The notes beneath the pieces are model-generated. The model made no database searches. It was not told the origin of the DNA and was given only the letters and a program-made list of their open reading frames with translations. Below are positions 27,883 to 36,000 of a stretch of 64,000 bases of DNA, one piece after another. Both the position numbers and the translations under genes were made by a program. The stretch spans positions 62,001-126,000 of the forward strand of contig DATENU010000011.1 in the NCBI GenBank assembly GCA_035274845.1. The letters run 5' to 3'. The stretch comes from Chthoniobacterales bacterium. GTDB taxonomy: Bacteria; Verrucomicrobiota; Verrucomicrobiia; Chthoniobacterales; UBA10450. Each line of letters starts with the position of its first letter. Positions within the stretch are counted from its first letter, which is position 1.

Positions 27883-29244
27883 ATGTACGCACCTACACGC
27901 CGCACCTTCATTCGCCAGGCCGCCTGTGCCGCCCTCACCACCTCCGGGTTGCTCAACACGATTTTCGATTTGCGCCGCCTGAGCGCCGCTCCCATCCCAC
28001 TGGCCTCCGATTACAAGGCCCTGGTTTGCCTTTTCCTCTATGGCGGTAATGACGCCAATAACGTGATCATTCCCCATGACGCGGCCGGTTACGCCTCCTA
28101 CGCCACGGCCCGGGGCGCCCTGGCCATTCCGCAGACTTCGCTCCTGCCTCTCACCCTTCAGAATGGGGATGGCCGCGATTTCGGGTTCCATCCGAATCTC
28201 GTCGAGCTGCAATCGCTTTTTAACCAGGGCAAGCTCGGTGTTGTCGCCAACGTTGGGACGCTCGTCGCGCCGATTACGCGCGCGCAATATCTCGCCGGCG
28301 GAGCGGCCGTGCCACCGCAGCTCTTTTCCCACGCCGACCAATCGGTGCAATGGCAGACCTCGGTGCCCGACCAGATTTCGAGAACCGGTTGGGGCGGCCG
28401 GCTGGGGGATGTCATTCACTCGCTCAACGGAAACTCCCAGATTTCGCTCTGCATTTCGATTGCGGGCACGAACACGTTCGAAGTCGGGAACACGGTCATT
28501 CCCTACACCGTTTCGTCCAACGGCAGCATTGGTCTCGCCGGGTTCGATGGCAGTGCGAACGCAAACGTGCGCTTGCAAGCCTTTAAGGATTTGCTCGCGT
28601 TGCCGCATAACAACCTGTTCGAACAGGCTTTTTCCGATACGGTGTCGCGTTCGATTGCGGCTAACGAATTGCTTACCTCCGCGCTCGCCGGGGTTCCGAC
28701 GCTCCAAACGGTCTTCCCCAATACGTCGCTCGCCAGCCAGCTCAAGATGGTGGCAAAGCTTATTGCGGCCCGGACCAACCTCAGCATGCAACGCCAGATC
28801 TTCTTCTGCTCGGTCGGCGGCTATGACACCCATGGCGATCAACTAACCGGCCAGGCGAATCTCCTCATCGAATTGAGTCAGGCGCTGAGCGCCTTCTACG
28901 CCGCGACCACCGAGCTGGGGGTGGCTCAAAACGTGACTACCTTCACGGCTTCGGACTTCGGCCGGACCTATCCAACGAACGGGACGGGTTCCGATCACGG
29001 CTGGGGCAGCCACCAGTTTGTGCTCGGCGGAGCCGTGCAAGGCGGGCGCCTGTTTGGAACATTCCCGACCCTGGCGGTCAACGGACCTGACGACACCGGC
29101 CAGGGCCGCTGGATTCCCACCACGTCGGTCGACGAGTTTTCCGCGACCCTCGCGACCTGGTTTGGGGTCAGCGCCTCCGACTTGCCGACCGTCCTCCCAA
29201 ATATCGGGCGGTTCGCACACCCAAATCTCGGTATCTTCGGGTAG
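27883..29244 (+). CDS. DUF1501 protein with Tat-like signal
   Basis: This 453-residue protein of the sulfatase-like DUF1501 family is abundant in Planctomycetes and Verrucomicrobiota. The N-terminus TRRTFIRQAACAALTTSG resembles a twin-arginine signal. Landmarks are LVCLFLYGGNDANNVIIPHD, QMARN-like substrate-region sequence, and the metal-site-like C-terminal stretch VTTFTASDFGRTYPTNG followed by GSDHGWGSHQFVLGG. It is translationally adjacent to the DUF1800 gene. The function of the pair is unknown; a shared envelope role is inferred from constant co-occurrence. Confidence 0.87.
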   Translation: MYAPTRRTFIRQAACAALTTSGLLNTIFDLRRLSAAPIPLASDYKALVCLFLYGGNDANNVIIPHDAAGYASYATARGALAIPQTSLLPLTLQNGDGRDFGFHPNLVELQSLFNQGKLGVVANVGTLVAPITRAQYLAGGAAVPPQLFSHADQSVQWQTSVPDQISRTGWGGRLGDVIHSLNGNSQISLCISIAGTNTFEVGNTVIPYTVSSNGSIGLAGFDGSANANVRLQAFKDLLALPHNNLFEQAFSDTVSRSIAANELLTSALAGVPTLQTVFPNTSLASQLKMVAKLIAARTNLSMQRQIFFCSVGGYDTHGDQLTGQANLLIELSQALSAFYAATTELGVAQNVTTFTASDFGRTYPTNGTGSDHGWGSHQFVLGGAVQGGRLFGTFPTLAVNGPDDTGQGRWIPTTSVDEFSATLATWFGVSASDLPTVLPNIGRFAHPNLGIFG

Positions 29245-29320
29245 TTGTAACCGGGATCGTTGATCCCGGGCGGTGAATTACGACGTTCTGCTTTGCCGGG
29301 ATCACCGATCCCGGCTACAA
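29244..29320. repeat. BIME-like inverted pair of GTAA/GTAG hairpins
   Basis: GTTGTAA followed by CCGGGATC-GTT-GATCCCGG (29251-29269) and, inverted, GTTGTAG followed by CCGGGATC-GGT-GATCCCGG (29314-29296). The spacer is 26 bases, as in the element inside rnr, although the hairpin sequence is different. It fills the space between the DUF1501 stop and the DUF1345 start. Confidence 0.75.
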
Positions 29321-29329
29321 CATCCCGAC

Positions 29330-30004
29330 ATGAACTGGATTGCCAAACAGGATGCCCGGCACCGCACTGTTATCGCTCTTCTCCTCGCGAGCGGGGTCTG
29401 GTTCCTTCTCTCACGGCAGCTTCAGGCACCCACGCGCTGCATCATTACCTGGGATTCATTCGCTCTCTGTGTGCTCGCGCTGGCTTGGCTGACGATTGTA
29501 ACCACGCCGCCGGACAAACTGCACGCCCGCGCCCAGAAGCAGGACCTCAGCCACATCCTGATTTTCGTCTTTGTCCTGGTGACCGCGTGTGCCGGGCTGT
29601 TCGCGGTCGGGTATTTGTTTTTCAGCAAGCAGGCTTTTGCCGAGCGGTCGCATTTCCTGGTCCATCTCTTTGGCAGCATGGTGGCGGTGATCTGTTCCTG
29701 GATGCTCGTTCACACGGTCTTCGGGTTGCGCTACGCTCATACCTATTACGGCGATCCAGACGGCCCGACCGGTCCGAAATCGCATGCTGGCGGCCTTGAG
29801 TTCCCCGGCGGTCGCGAGCCGGACTATCTGGACTTTGCCTATTTCTCGTTCGTTATCGGCATGACTTTCCAGGTTTCGGATGTCGTAATCACGTCTCGCG
29901 ATTTCCGGAAACTCGTGCTGGTCCACAGCATGTTGTCATTCGGTTTCAACACTGTCATTCTCGCCCTCGCTCTCAGTACGTTCAGCACCGTTCTTGCCCA
30001 ATAA
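29330..30004 (+). CDS. DUF1345 family membrane protein
   Basis: This 224-residue inner-membrane protein has about five hydrophobic segments. The family-typical stretch is VHTVFGLRYAHTYYGDPDG, then LEFPGGREPDYLDFAYFSFV and IGMTFQVSDVVITSRDFRK, which is characteristic of DUF1345. The function is not known. The ATG at 29330 was chosen because it directly precedes the predicted first helix; an earlier frame start would lie inside the repeat pair. Confidence 0.82.
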   Translation: MNWIAKQDARHRTVIALLLASGVWFLLSRQLQAPTRCIITWDSFALCVLALAWLTIVTTPPDKLHARAQKQDLSHILIFVFVLVTACAGLFAVGYLFFSKQAFAERSHFLVHLFGSMVAVICSWMLVHTVFGLRYAHTYYGDPDGPTGPKSHAGGLEFPGGREPDYLDFAYFSFVIGMTFQVSDVVITSRDFRKLVLVHSMLSFGFNTVILALALSTFSTVLAQ

Positions 30005-30055
30005 GAACGCGTCCCTGGGACGCTGGCACATCCGATGCTGGGTAGGCCCGGGACG

Positions 30056-30469
30056 ATGACTTTCCTGAAAAAGATCCTGCTGGTCGATCACGAGCCGCGT
30101 CTTACGGCCCTCGTTAGGCGGGCACTCGAAAGCACGGGCCGCTTTTTGGTCAAAGTCGAGGCGGATGTCCGGCTGGCTCAGCACGCCGCCCCATGGTTCC
30201 GGCCCGATCTGGTGTTGCTCGACGCCGCGAAGACTTCGGAAAACGAAGAAATGACGCGCCAGTTACAGGGCGAGCCGGCCCTGAAGGACACCCCCTTCCT
30301 TTATTTGAGCGGTAATCCAACCGCGGAGAAAAAAGTGATGACCGGCGGCTTCCTGAGCGGCTATAGCTTTCTCGCCAGCGCAAACACGCTGGACGATTTG
30401 GTCCGCTTCGTGGAGGAGATGGTCACCCCGGCCGAGGCGCCGGTGCGGGTGCTCAAGCGGGCTCGTTAG
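30056..30469 (+). CDS. Stand-alone response-regulator receiver protein
   Basis: About 137 residues form a CheY-like fold: KKILLVDHEPRL (acidic pocket reduced to DHE), PDLVLLDAAK with the likely phospho-accepting Asp, FLYLSGNP in place of the usual Thr/Ser strand, and a final amphipathic helix. The Lys of the active site is not obvious, so signalling may be weak or phosphorylation-independent. No output domain or partner kinase is adjacent. The start was taken at ATG 30056; an in-frame ATG at 30035 adds seven residues. Confidence 0.72.
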   Translation: MTFLKKILLVDHEPRLTALVRRALESTGRFLVKVEADVRLAQHAAPWFRPDLVLLDAAKTSENEEMTRQLQGEPALKDTPFLYLSGNPTAEKKVMTGGFLSGYSFLASANTLDDLVRFVEEMVTPAEAPVRVLKRAR

Positions 30470-30477
30470 GCTGATCG

Positions 30478-30855
30478 CTATCCGATCTGCGTCCGATAAC
30501 CGGCCGGGTCTTTCAACTGGTTGACCTCGTCAGGTGAATCCATTTTCAGAATGAAGATCCAGCCTTCGCCAAACGGGTCGGTATTGATCAGGGCCGGATT
30601 TCCTTCGAGCGCCTTGTTCACTTCGACGACTGTCCCCGAGACAGGCGCATAGATATCGCTGGCGGCTTTTACTGATTCCACGACCGCAATCTGCCCTTTC
30701 GCCGTCGCTTTCGCCCCCACTTTAGGCAGCTCGACATAAACGACGTCGGTCAACTCCGCCTGAGCGTGATCGGTGATGCCGACGCGCGCGTTCTCGCCCT
30801 CCATGCGCACCCATTCGTGAGACTCTGCGTAACGAAGATCGTCAGGAACATTCAT
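30478..30855 (-). CDS. gcvH: Glycine cleavage system H protein
   Basis: This is the lipoyl carrier of the glycine cleavage system. The 125 residues contain YAESHEWVRMEGENARVGIT at the N-terminus and the lipoylation site ESVKAASDIYAP (Lys63), followed by VNKALEGNPALINTDPFGEG. It overlaps the gcvT stop region by four bases, so the two are co-translated. No gcvP is present in this window. Confidence 0.95.
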   Translation of the reverse strand: MNVPDDLRYAESHEWVRMEGENARVGITDHAQAELTDVVYVELPKVGAKATAKGQIAVVESVKAASDIYAPVSGTVVEVNKALEGNPALINTDPFGEGWIFILKMDSPDEVNQLKDPAGYRTQIG

Positions 30856-31952
30856 GATTTTTTATGGAGCGGTTTTTTCTCAATAATTGCCGGCAGCTTT
30901 CGGTCGCGAATTTCGATCTCGATTTCGGTCCCGATCTTGGCGTGGGCGGACGCAACGTAGGCCATTCCGATCCCTTCATTCAAGCTCGGTGAGAGACTGC
31001 CGCTGGTAACTTCGCCAATTCGTTCGCCCTCGCGCCAGACGGAATAATGCGGGCGGGGCGGCGGGCCTTTGCCCGTCATACGGAATGCCACCAGCCGGTT
31101 CGGAGTCCCGTTCTCCTTTGCGTCAGCCAGAATTTCGCGGCCGACGAATTTCGGTTTCTTGAGATCGACGAAGAAACCGAGTCCGGCTTCGATCGGATTG
31201 TGCTCGGGGGAAAGATCGGAGCCGTTGAGCGGATAGCACATCTCCAGGCGGAGCGTGTCGCGAGCGCCGAGCCCGCATGGTCGAATGCCGAGGTCCTTTC
31301 CTTTCTCGAGAATCCCATTCCAGACTTTGGCGGCATCGCGCGCGGCGAAGAAAACCTCCACCCCGTCTTCGCCGGTGTATCCCGTCCGGGCGATGGTCAG
31401 GTTCATTCCGTCATAATGGAAATCCTTGATCTGATTTCGCGCGGGCAACTCCGTCTCTTTGCCGACCATGGCGTGGAGCAATTCAATGACGCGCGGTCCC
31501 TGGACTGCCAGTCCGCCGTAGTCCGCGCTCCGGTTCTCCAAGGCGCCGTTGTCGCCCAGATGTTTTTGCAGCCAGGCAAAATCCTCGTCAACCCGCGACG
31601 CGTTCACGACGAGCAAAAACTTCTCCGGCTCGGTCCGGTAAACAATCAGGTCATCGATGATCCCGCCCCGCTCGTTGAGAAGGAACGTGTATTGCCCCGT
31701 CCCCACCTCCAGCTTGTCGATGTTATTGGTCAGCATCTCGTTCAGCCAGGCGCCCGCGCGCGGACCGGTCGCAATCAATTGACCCATGTGGGAAATATCG
31801 AAGACGCCGACGTTTTTCCGGACGGCCTGATGCTCGTCCATGATGCCGCTGTATTGCACCGGCATGATCCAATCGCCGAACGGGATCATCTTCGCGCCGA
31901 GCCGCACATGCTCGTCGTAGAGCGGCGTCCTTTTTTGCGCGGCGTCCGTCAT
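30852..31952 (-). CDS. gcvT: Glycine cleavage system aminomethyltransferase (T protein)
   Basis: It transfers the methylene group of glycine to tetrahydrofolate. The 366 residues begin with TPLYDEHVRLGAKMIPFGDW and include VGVFDISHMGQLIATGP, the folate-site region NASRVDEDFAWLQ, TGYTGEDGVEVFF and GLGARDTLRLEMCYPLNGSD. All are T-protein signatures. The start ATG is 85 bases from the divergent rhomboid-like gene. No glycine riboswitch structure was visible upstream. Confidence 0.95.
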   Translation of the reverse strand: MTDAAQKRTPLYDEHVRLGAKMIPFGDWIMPVQYSGIMDEHQAVRKNVGVFDISHMGQLIATGPRAGAWLNEMLTNNIDKLEVGTGQYTFLLNERGGIIDDLIVYRTEPEKFLLVVNASRVDEDFAWLQKHLGDNGALENRSADYGGLAVQGPRVIELLHAMVGKETELPARNQIKDFHYDGMNLTIARTGYTGEDGVEVFFAARDAAKVWNGILEKGKDLGIRPCGLGARDTLRLEMCYPLNGSDLSPEHNPIEAGLGFFVDLKKPKFVGREILADAKENGTPNRLVAFRMTGKGPPPRPHYSVWREGERIGEVTSGSLSPSLNEGIGMAYVASAHAKIGTEIEIEIRDRKLPAIIEKKPLHKKS

Positions 31953-32037
31953 GGAGCGTCAGCCTAGACGCCGCTCCTTTTGTGTCAACGCGCTCTGAGT
32001 TGAAGCGGGCCGTGGTTCCTCTACCGTGGTCGCAGCA

Positions 32038-32829
32038 ATGACCTTCCTCGATCGACTCGAACGGCGCCTGGGCTTCATTGCTATTCCCGGATTGATCCGG
32101 GCTATCGTCACCCTCAGTGTTCTCGTTTTCATTCTGGTTTACCTGAACAAAGGGTTCGATTCCTATCTCGCCCTCGACATTTCTCGGATTCGCGCCGGAG
32201 AAGTCTGGCGGCTTGTTACCTACATTTTCGTCCCGCAAATGTCGCATCCGCTCTGGGTGCTCATCGCGCTCTGGTTTCTCTGGTTCATCGGCGATGGTCT
32301 CGAGCGCGCCTGGGGTGCGTTTCGCCTGACCATTTATTTTCTGGTGGGAATGATCGGCACCACCGTGGCTGCCCTGCTCTCGAACAGCCAGTTTTCCAAT
32401 CAGATGCTTTTCACGACGCTCTTCTTTGCCTTCGCCCACTTCTATCCGGACGAAGTCATCTACGTGTTCTTTATTCTGCCGCTGAAAATCAAATGGATCG
32501 CCTGGGCCTACGCCGCGCTCCTGTTGCTTGCGTTTGTGACCCAATCGAACTCCTATCGGCTCGCTCTTATCGCCGCGCTGAGCAATTACCTGATCTTTTT
32601 TGGGCCGGGAGCGATTCAGCACCTTCGTCAGAGGAAGGAGGTGGCAGTGCGAAGAAAGCGCTTCGAAATCCAATCCCGCAGCGAGGAAGAGCCCCTCCAC
32701 CGTTGTGCCACTTGCGGAGCTACCGAACTGACCGACCCCAGTCTGGAGTTTAGGGTGGCGAGCGATGGCGAAGAATATTGCCTTGCGCATCTGCCCCGCC
32801 CGGCAAACGCTCCCGTCTCTCCAGGATGA
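32038..32829 (+). CDS. Rhomboid-like membrane protein lacking the catalytic motif, with a C-terminal zinc-ribbon-like tail
   Basis: This 263-residue protein has about six hydrophobic segments arranged as in the rhomboid superfamily (first loop RAGEVWRLVTYIFVPQMSHP with the conserved WR, then IGDGLERAWGAFRL). The GxSG catalytic serine motif of active rhomboid proteases is absent, so I expect a non-proteolytic member. The C-terminal cytoplasmic tail of about 60 residues has a CxxC pair (HRCATCGATE) and a later EYCLAHLP, which could bind zinc. Its stop overlaps the hemQ start by four bases. Confidence 0.65.
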   Translation: MTFLDRLERRLGFIAIPGLIRAIVTLSVLVFILVYLNKGFDSYLALDISRIRAGEVWRLVTYIFVPQMSHPLWVLIALWFLWFIGDGLERAWGAFRLTIYFLVGMIGTTVAALLSNSQFSNQMLFTTLFFAFAHFYPDEVIYVFFILPLKIKWIAWAYAALLLLAFVTQSNSYRLALIAALSNYLIFFGPGAIQHLRQRKEVAVRRKRFEIQSRSEEEPLHRCATCGATELTDPSLEFRVASDGEEYCLAHLPRPANAPVSPG

Positions 32830-33647
32830 ACAAGAACATTGAGCCGCTGATTCCCGAACAGGGCTGGCATTGTCTCCATCTCTTTTACCGGATCGAGCAC
32901 AGCCAGTGGCAATTGCTCAATGCCGAAGAACAACGAAGCGCGAAAGTGGCGCTCTCGTCGCTGGTGCAGGAAATCCGGGCGCTTGAATCCACCCAATTGC
33001 TCACCCTCAGCATGGTGACGCCGAAAGCGGACATGGGTTTCATGCTCATCTCCCCCGATCTCCACGCGGCAAATCGGATCGAAAAGCAGCTCAGCCTCGC
33101 GCTCGGCGCGGACGTGCTCGTGCCGGTTTACAGCTATTTGTCGCTCACGGAGGAGAGTGAATACAAAACGACCGCCGAAGATTACGCCGCCGTTCTGGAG
33201 AAGGAGCAGAAGATCGAGCGGGGGACGCCGGAGTTCGAGAAATCGATGGCCGCGTTCGAGGAACGGATGAAGCATTACCGCCACGAGCGCATGTATCCGA
33301 CGCTCCCGGATTGGCCGGTCGTTTGTTTCTACAACATGAGCAAGCGCCGGGGCGAGCAACGCAACTGGTATGCGTTGCCTTTCGAAGATCGGCGCAAACT
33401 CATGCTTGGGCACGGCGCCGTCGGCCGGCAATACGCCGGCAAAGTGAAACAGCTCATTACCGGCTCGACGGGTCTGGACGACGCGGAGTGGGGGGTCACC
33501 CTGTTCGCCCAGGACACGTTCCAGATTAAATCGATCGTCTACGAAATGCGGTTCGATCCCGTGAGCGCCGACTACGGCGATTTCGGCGAATTTTACATCG
33601 GCCTGCAACTCCCGCTCGACGAACTGTTTCGAAGGTTACAACTTTAG
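32826..33647 (+). CDS. hemQ: Coproheme decarboxylase (chlorite-dismutase family)
   Basis: It performs the last step of the coproporphyrin-dependent heme pathway, oxidatively decarboxylating coproheme to heme. The 273 residues include the diagnostic block CFYNMSKRRGEQRNWYALPF, in which Tyr169 matches the catalytic Tyr, then RRKLMLGHGAVGRQYAGKV with the proximal His196, and ITGSTGLDDAEWGVTLFA. The ATG at 32826 overlaps the upstream stop (ATGA), giving translational coupling to the rhomboid-like protein. The family is best known from Gram-positive bacteria. Confidence 0.9.
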   Translation: MNKNIEPLIPEQGWHCLHLFYRIEHSQWQLLNAEEQRSAKVALSSLVQEIRALESTQLLTLSMVTPKADMGFMLISPDLHAANRIEKQLSLALGADVLVPVYSYLSLTEESEYKTTAEDYAAVLEKEQKIERGTPEFEKSMAAFEERMKHYRHERMYPTLPDWPVVCFYNMSKRRGEQRNWYALPFEDRRKLMLGHGAVGRQYAGKVKQLITGSTGLDDAEWGVTLFAQDTFQIKSIVYEMRFDPVSADYGDFGEFYIGLQLPLDELFRRLQL

Positions 33648-33656
33648 CCGCATTTT

Positions 33657-33679
33657 GTAGCGGCGGTCTCTGACCGCCG
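33657..33679 (+). repeat. Single REP-like hairpin
   Basis: GTAG (33657-33660) followed by CGGCGGTC-TCT-GACCGCCG. It is nearly the same hairpin as in the element inside rnr, here single, ten bases after the hemQ stop and just before the tRNA gene. It may also help end hemQ transcription. Confidence 0.7.
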
Positions 33680-33685
33680 ACGCTG

Positions 33686-33770
33686 GGATGGGTGGCAGAG
33701 TGGTCTAATGCGCACGCCTGGAAAGCGTGTTTGCCGAAAGGCAACCAGGGTTCGAATCCCTGCCCATCCG
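33686..33770 (+). tRNA. tRNA-Ser (anticodon GGA)
   Basis: The acceptor stem pairs GGATGGG (33686-33692) with CCCATCC (33763-33769), with G as discriminator. The D arm is TGGCAGAGTGGTCTAATGCG. The anticodon stem CACGC/GCGTG encloses loop CTGGAAA with anticodon GGA at 33720-33722, which reads UCC and UCU. A long variable arm (TTGCC-GAAA-GGCAA) marks it as class II. The T arm CAGGG-TTCGAAT-CCCTG is perfect. CCA is not encoded. Confidence 0.97.
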
Positions 33771-33801
33771 AGCCCCTCCCGCCAGCGCATATGCTCGACC
33801 C

Positions 33802-34491
33802 CTATTCGGCCTTGACCGACCGCCGAGTCATCACCTGAATATTCTGGCGCACTTTTACCACGCTCGCGCTCGGCAACACTCCGCGAAAATTCGCTCCCGG
33901 ATAGATCAGGCAATCCCGCCCCAGCACCGAGCCAGGATTGATCACCGCATTGCAACCGATCTCCGTGCGATCTCCCACGACCGCGCCGAATTTGGTGAGC
34001 CCGGTAGCGATGTCGCCATCTGCCGCGCTGACGTGGATTTCCTGGTGATCCAGTTTCACATTCGAAAGGATCACCCCGGCGCCGAGGTGGGCGCGATGTC
34101 CCAAAATCGAGTCCCCCACATAATTGAAATGCGGCACCTGCACTTCATCGAAAAGGATGCAGTTCTTGAACTCGCACGAATTCCCCATCACCACGCCATT
34201 GCCCACGATGACGTTTTCCCGGACGTAACATCCGCTGCGAATGTGGCAGTTCTCTCCAATCCAGGCGGGCCCTTTCAAAACGGCTCCCTGTTCGACGATC
34301 GTCCCCGCGCCGATGAAGACGGCATTGCTGATAAAAGGTTTCCCCACCAAATCGCCCAGGACGGCTGGTTTTAAGCGAAATTGGAGGTAGCTCGCGATTG
34401 GTTTGAGGGCGTCCCAAACATACTTCTGCGATTCGAACAGCTTCGGATGAGCTGTGTGTTCGAGACTCAGGAATTCGGCCGGTGCAAACAT
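33802..34491 (-). CDS. Left-handed beta-helix (hexapeptide) nucleotidyl/acyltransferase-like protein
   Basis: This 229-residue protein is built of hexapeptide repeats from about residue 50 onward (VFIGAGTIVEQGAVLKGPAW, IRSGCYVRENVIVGNGVVMG, GDRTEIGCNAVINPGSVLG). It resembles the C-terminal acyltransferase half of GlmU and similar sugar-nucleotide enzymes, but there is no N-terminal pyrophosphorylase domain. Acetyl-CoA-dependent sugar N-acyl transfer is plausible; the substrate is not known. It starts 11 bases after the cysS stop, so it is likely co-transcribed with cysS. Confidence 0.75.
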   Translation of the reverse strand: MFAPAEFLSLEHTAHPKLFESQKYVWDALKPIASYLQFRLKPAVLGDLVGKPFISNAVFIGAGTIVEQGAVLKGPAWIGENCHIRSGCYVRENVIVGNGVVMGNSCEFKNCILFDEVQVPHFNYVGDSILGHRAHLGAGVILSNVKLDHQEIHVSAADGDIATGLTKFGAVVGDRTEIGCNAVINPGSVLGRDCLIYPGANFRGVLPSASVVKVRQNIQVMTRRSVKAE

Positions 34492-34502
34492 TAGGTGATG
34501 AA

Positions 34503-35912
34503 CTAAACTCCGCCGCGCCGGGTGATCTTCTGCCCGTCCTTGGTATCGCGGGCTTCCCAGCCTTGCGCGGCGAGCGCGTCGCGCAATTCATCACTTTTTC
34601 TCCAATCCTTTGCAAGCCTCGCCTGCACCCGCGCCTCGGCCAGCTCCGCAATTTCCGGTGGCAGCGCCGCTTCTTCTCCGCTAATCGCCAGAACACTATC
34701 GATCCGCTCCCACCACTGAAGCCAGGCCGCCGCTTCGTCGGCGCTCATCTCCCCGGAATCGATCCTTCGATTCGTTTCTCGAATCGTCTCGAACAAAACG
34801 CCGAGCGCGCCGGAAATATTCAGATCGTCATCCAACGCCTCCTGAAATCCCGCGGCCTCATCCATTCGGCGTTGGGCGTTGGAAGTTGGACGTTGGGCGT
34901 TTTCTTTCAGCCTCCGCACCCAATCATCCACCCGCGCCAGAGACACTCGCGCCTCGTCCATTCCTTCCCAGGTAAAATTCAGCGGCGCCCGGTAATGGAC
35001 CCGCATCAGCGCATACCGCACTTCGCGTCCGCTGTATCCTTTCGCGATCACGTCGCGCAGCGTGTAAAAATTCCCGAGCGACTTCGCCATCTTTTGTCCA
35101 TCGACCATGAGATGCGCGCAATGCAGCCAATAGCGGACGAACTTTTTCCCCGTGCATCCCTCGGTCTGGGCAATCTCCGCTTCATGGTGCGGAAAAATAT
35201 TGTCCACGCCGCCACAGTGAATATCCAGCTCTTCGCCGAGAAGCTGGGTCGCCATCGCACTGCACTCGATGTGCCAGCCAGGCCGGCCGGGACCCCAGGG
35301 GCTCTCCCATTTCACCAGCCCATCCTGTTCGTCCCACGCTTTCCAAAGCGCGAAATCGCCGACGTTCTCCTTCTCGTACTCGTCGCTCTTCACCCGGCCG
35401 GTGGAACGCAGCTCTTCCAAATCAAAATGCGCCAGCTTCCCGTAGTCCGGAAACTTGTTGATGCGGTAGTAAACCGATTTGTCTTCCGCCTCATAAGCGA
35501 GACCGCGCTCCATCAGCGTCGAAATCATCTCAATCATTTTCCTGATCTGGCCCGGATCGGTCGCTTCCGGGAACGAGTCCGCTCGTTTAATGCGCAACGC
35601 GTCAAGGTCTTCGAAAAACGCCTGTTTGAAGGGCTCGGTGAACTGCGCCAGCGGCAGGCCGGCTTCGCGCGAGCCGCGGATCGTCTTGTCGTCGACGTCC
35701 GTGATGTTCATGACACGGTGCACCTTAAAGTCACGCGATTCCAAATGCCGCTGAAGCAGATCTTCGAAAAGGTAAGCACGAAAATTTCCAATATGCGCGT
35801 GGCTGTAAACCGTCGGCCCACAGGTGTACATTTTCACCTCGCCTCCGGCCGAATTGAGGGGCCGAAATTCTTCGAGCGTGCGCGAGTAGGTGTTGAAGAG
35901 CCGGATTGCCAT
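34503..35912 (-). CDS. cysS: Cysteinyl-tRNA synthetase
   Basis: It charges tRNA-Cys. The 469 residues show the class I signatures YTCGPTVYSHAHIGNFRAYL (HIGH-type motif) and KMAKSLGNFYTLR (KMSKS-type), plus HCGGVDNIFPHHEAEIAQTE at the zinc/active site. In the helical linker after the catalytic core, an extra 11-12 residues (NAQRPTSNAQRRM) are encoded by tandem heptamers AACGYCC at 34868-34902. The frame is preserved. This insertion is not part of normal CysRS and is treated separately. Confidence 0.95.
   Translation of the reverse strand: MAIRLFNTYSRTLEEFRPLNSAGGEVKMYTCGPTVYSHAHIGNFRAYLFEDLLQRHLESRDFKVHRVMNITDVDDKTIRGSREAGLPLAQFTEPFKQAFFEDLDALRIKRADSFPEATDPGQIRKMIEMISTLMERGLAYEAEDKSVYYRINKFPDYGKLAHFDLEELRSTGRVKSDEYEKENVGDFALWKAWDEQDGLVKWESPWGPGRPGWHIECSAMATQLLGEELDIHCGGVDNIFPHHEAEIAQTEGCTGKKFVRYWLHCAHLMVDGQKMAKSLGNFYTLRDVIAKGYSGREVRYALMRVHYRAPLNFTWEGMDEARVSLARVDDWVRRLKENAQRPTSNAQRRMDEAAGFQEALDDDLNISGALGVLFETIRETNRRIDSGEMSADEAAAWLQWWERIDSVLAISGEEAALPPEIAELAEARVQARLAKDWRKSDELRDALAAQGWEARDTKDGQKITRRGGV
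34868..34902. repeat. Heptamer tandem repeat within cysS
   Basis: On the minus strand about five units of a 7-base repeat (AACGCCC, AACGTCC, AACTTCC, AACGCCC, AACGCCG). They are translated in frame as part of CysRS. The same unit type recurs at 41428-41462 and 42469-42568. Confidence 0.65.
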
Positions 35913-35925
35913 CGTCAGCGGGTGA

Positions 35926-36000
35926 AATGGAGTGGTCGAGTAATGGAGTAGTGAAACCGGGCTTCCATCAAACTATTACTCCAACACTCCATCATTCCAT
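35926..36000. repeat. Imperfect inverted repeat between cysS and ispF
   Basis: The left side AATGGAGTGGTCGAGTAATG and the right side, read on the minus strand, AATGGAATGATGGAGTGTTG are imperfect inverted copies built of TGGAGTNNTGGAGTAAT-like units. The ispF stop codon lies inside the right arm. The repeat fills most of the space between the two genes. Confidence 0.5.

Noticed and set aside
31953-32037. Glycine riboswitch upstream of gcvT
   Set aside because: The 85-base region is too short and lacks the conserved paired stems; a TTGACA there lies too close to the start to serve it.
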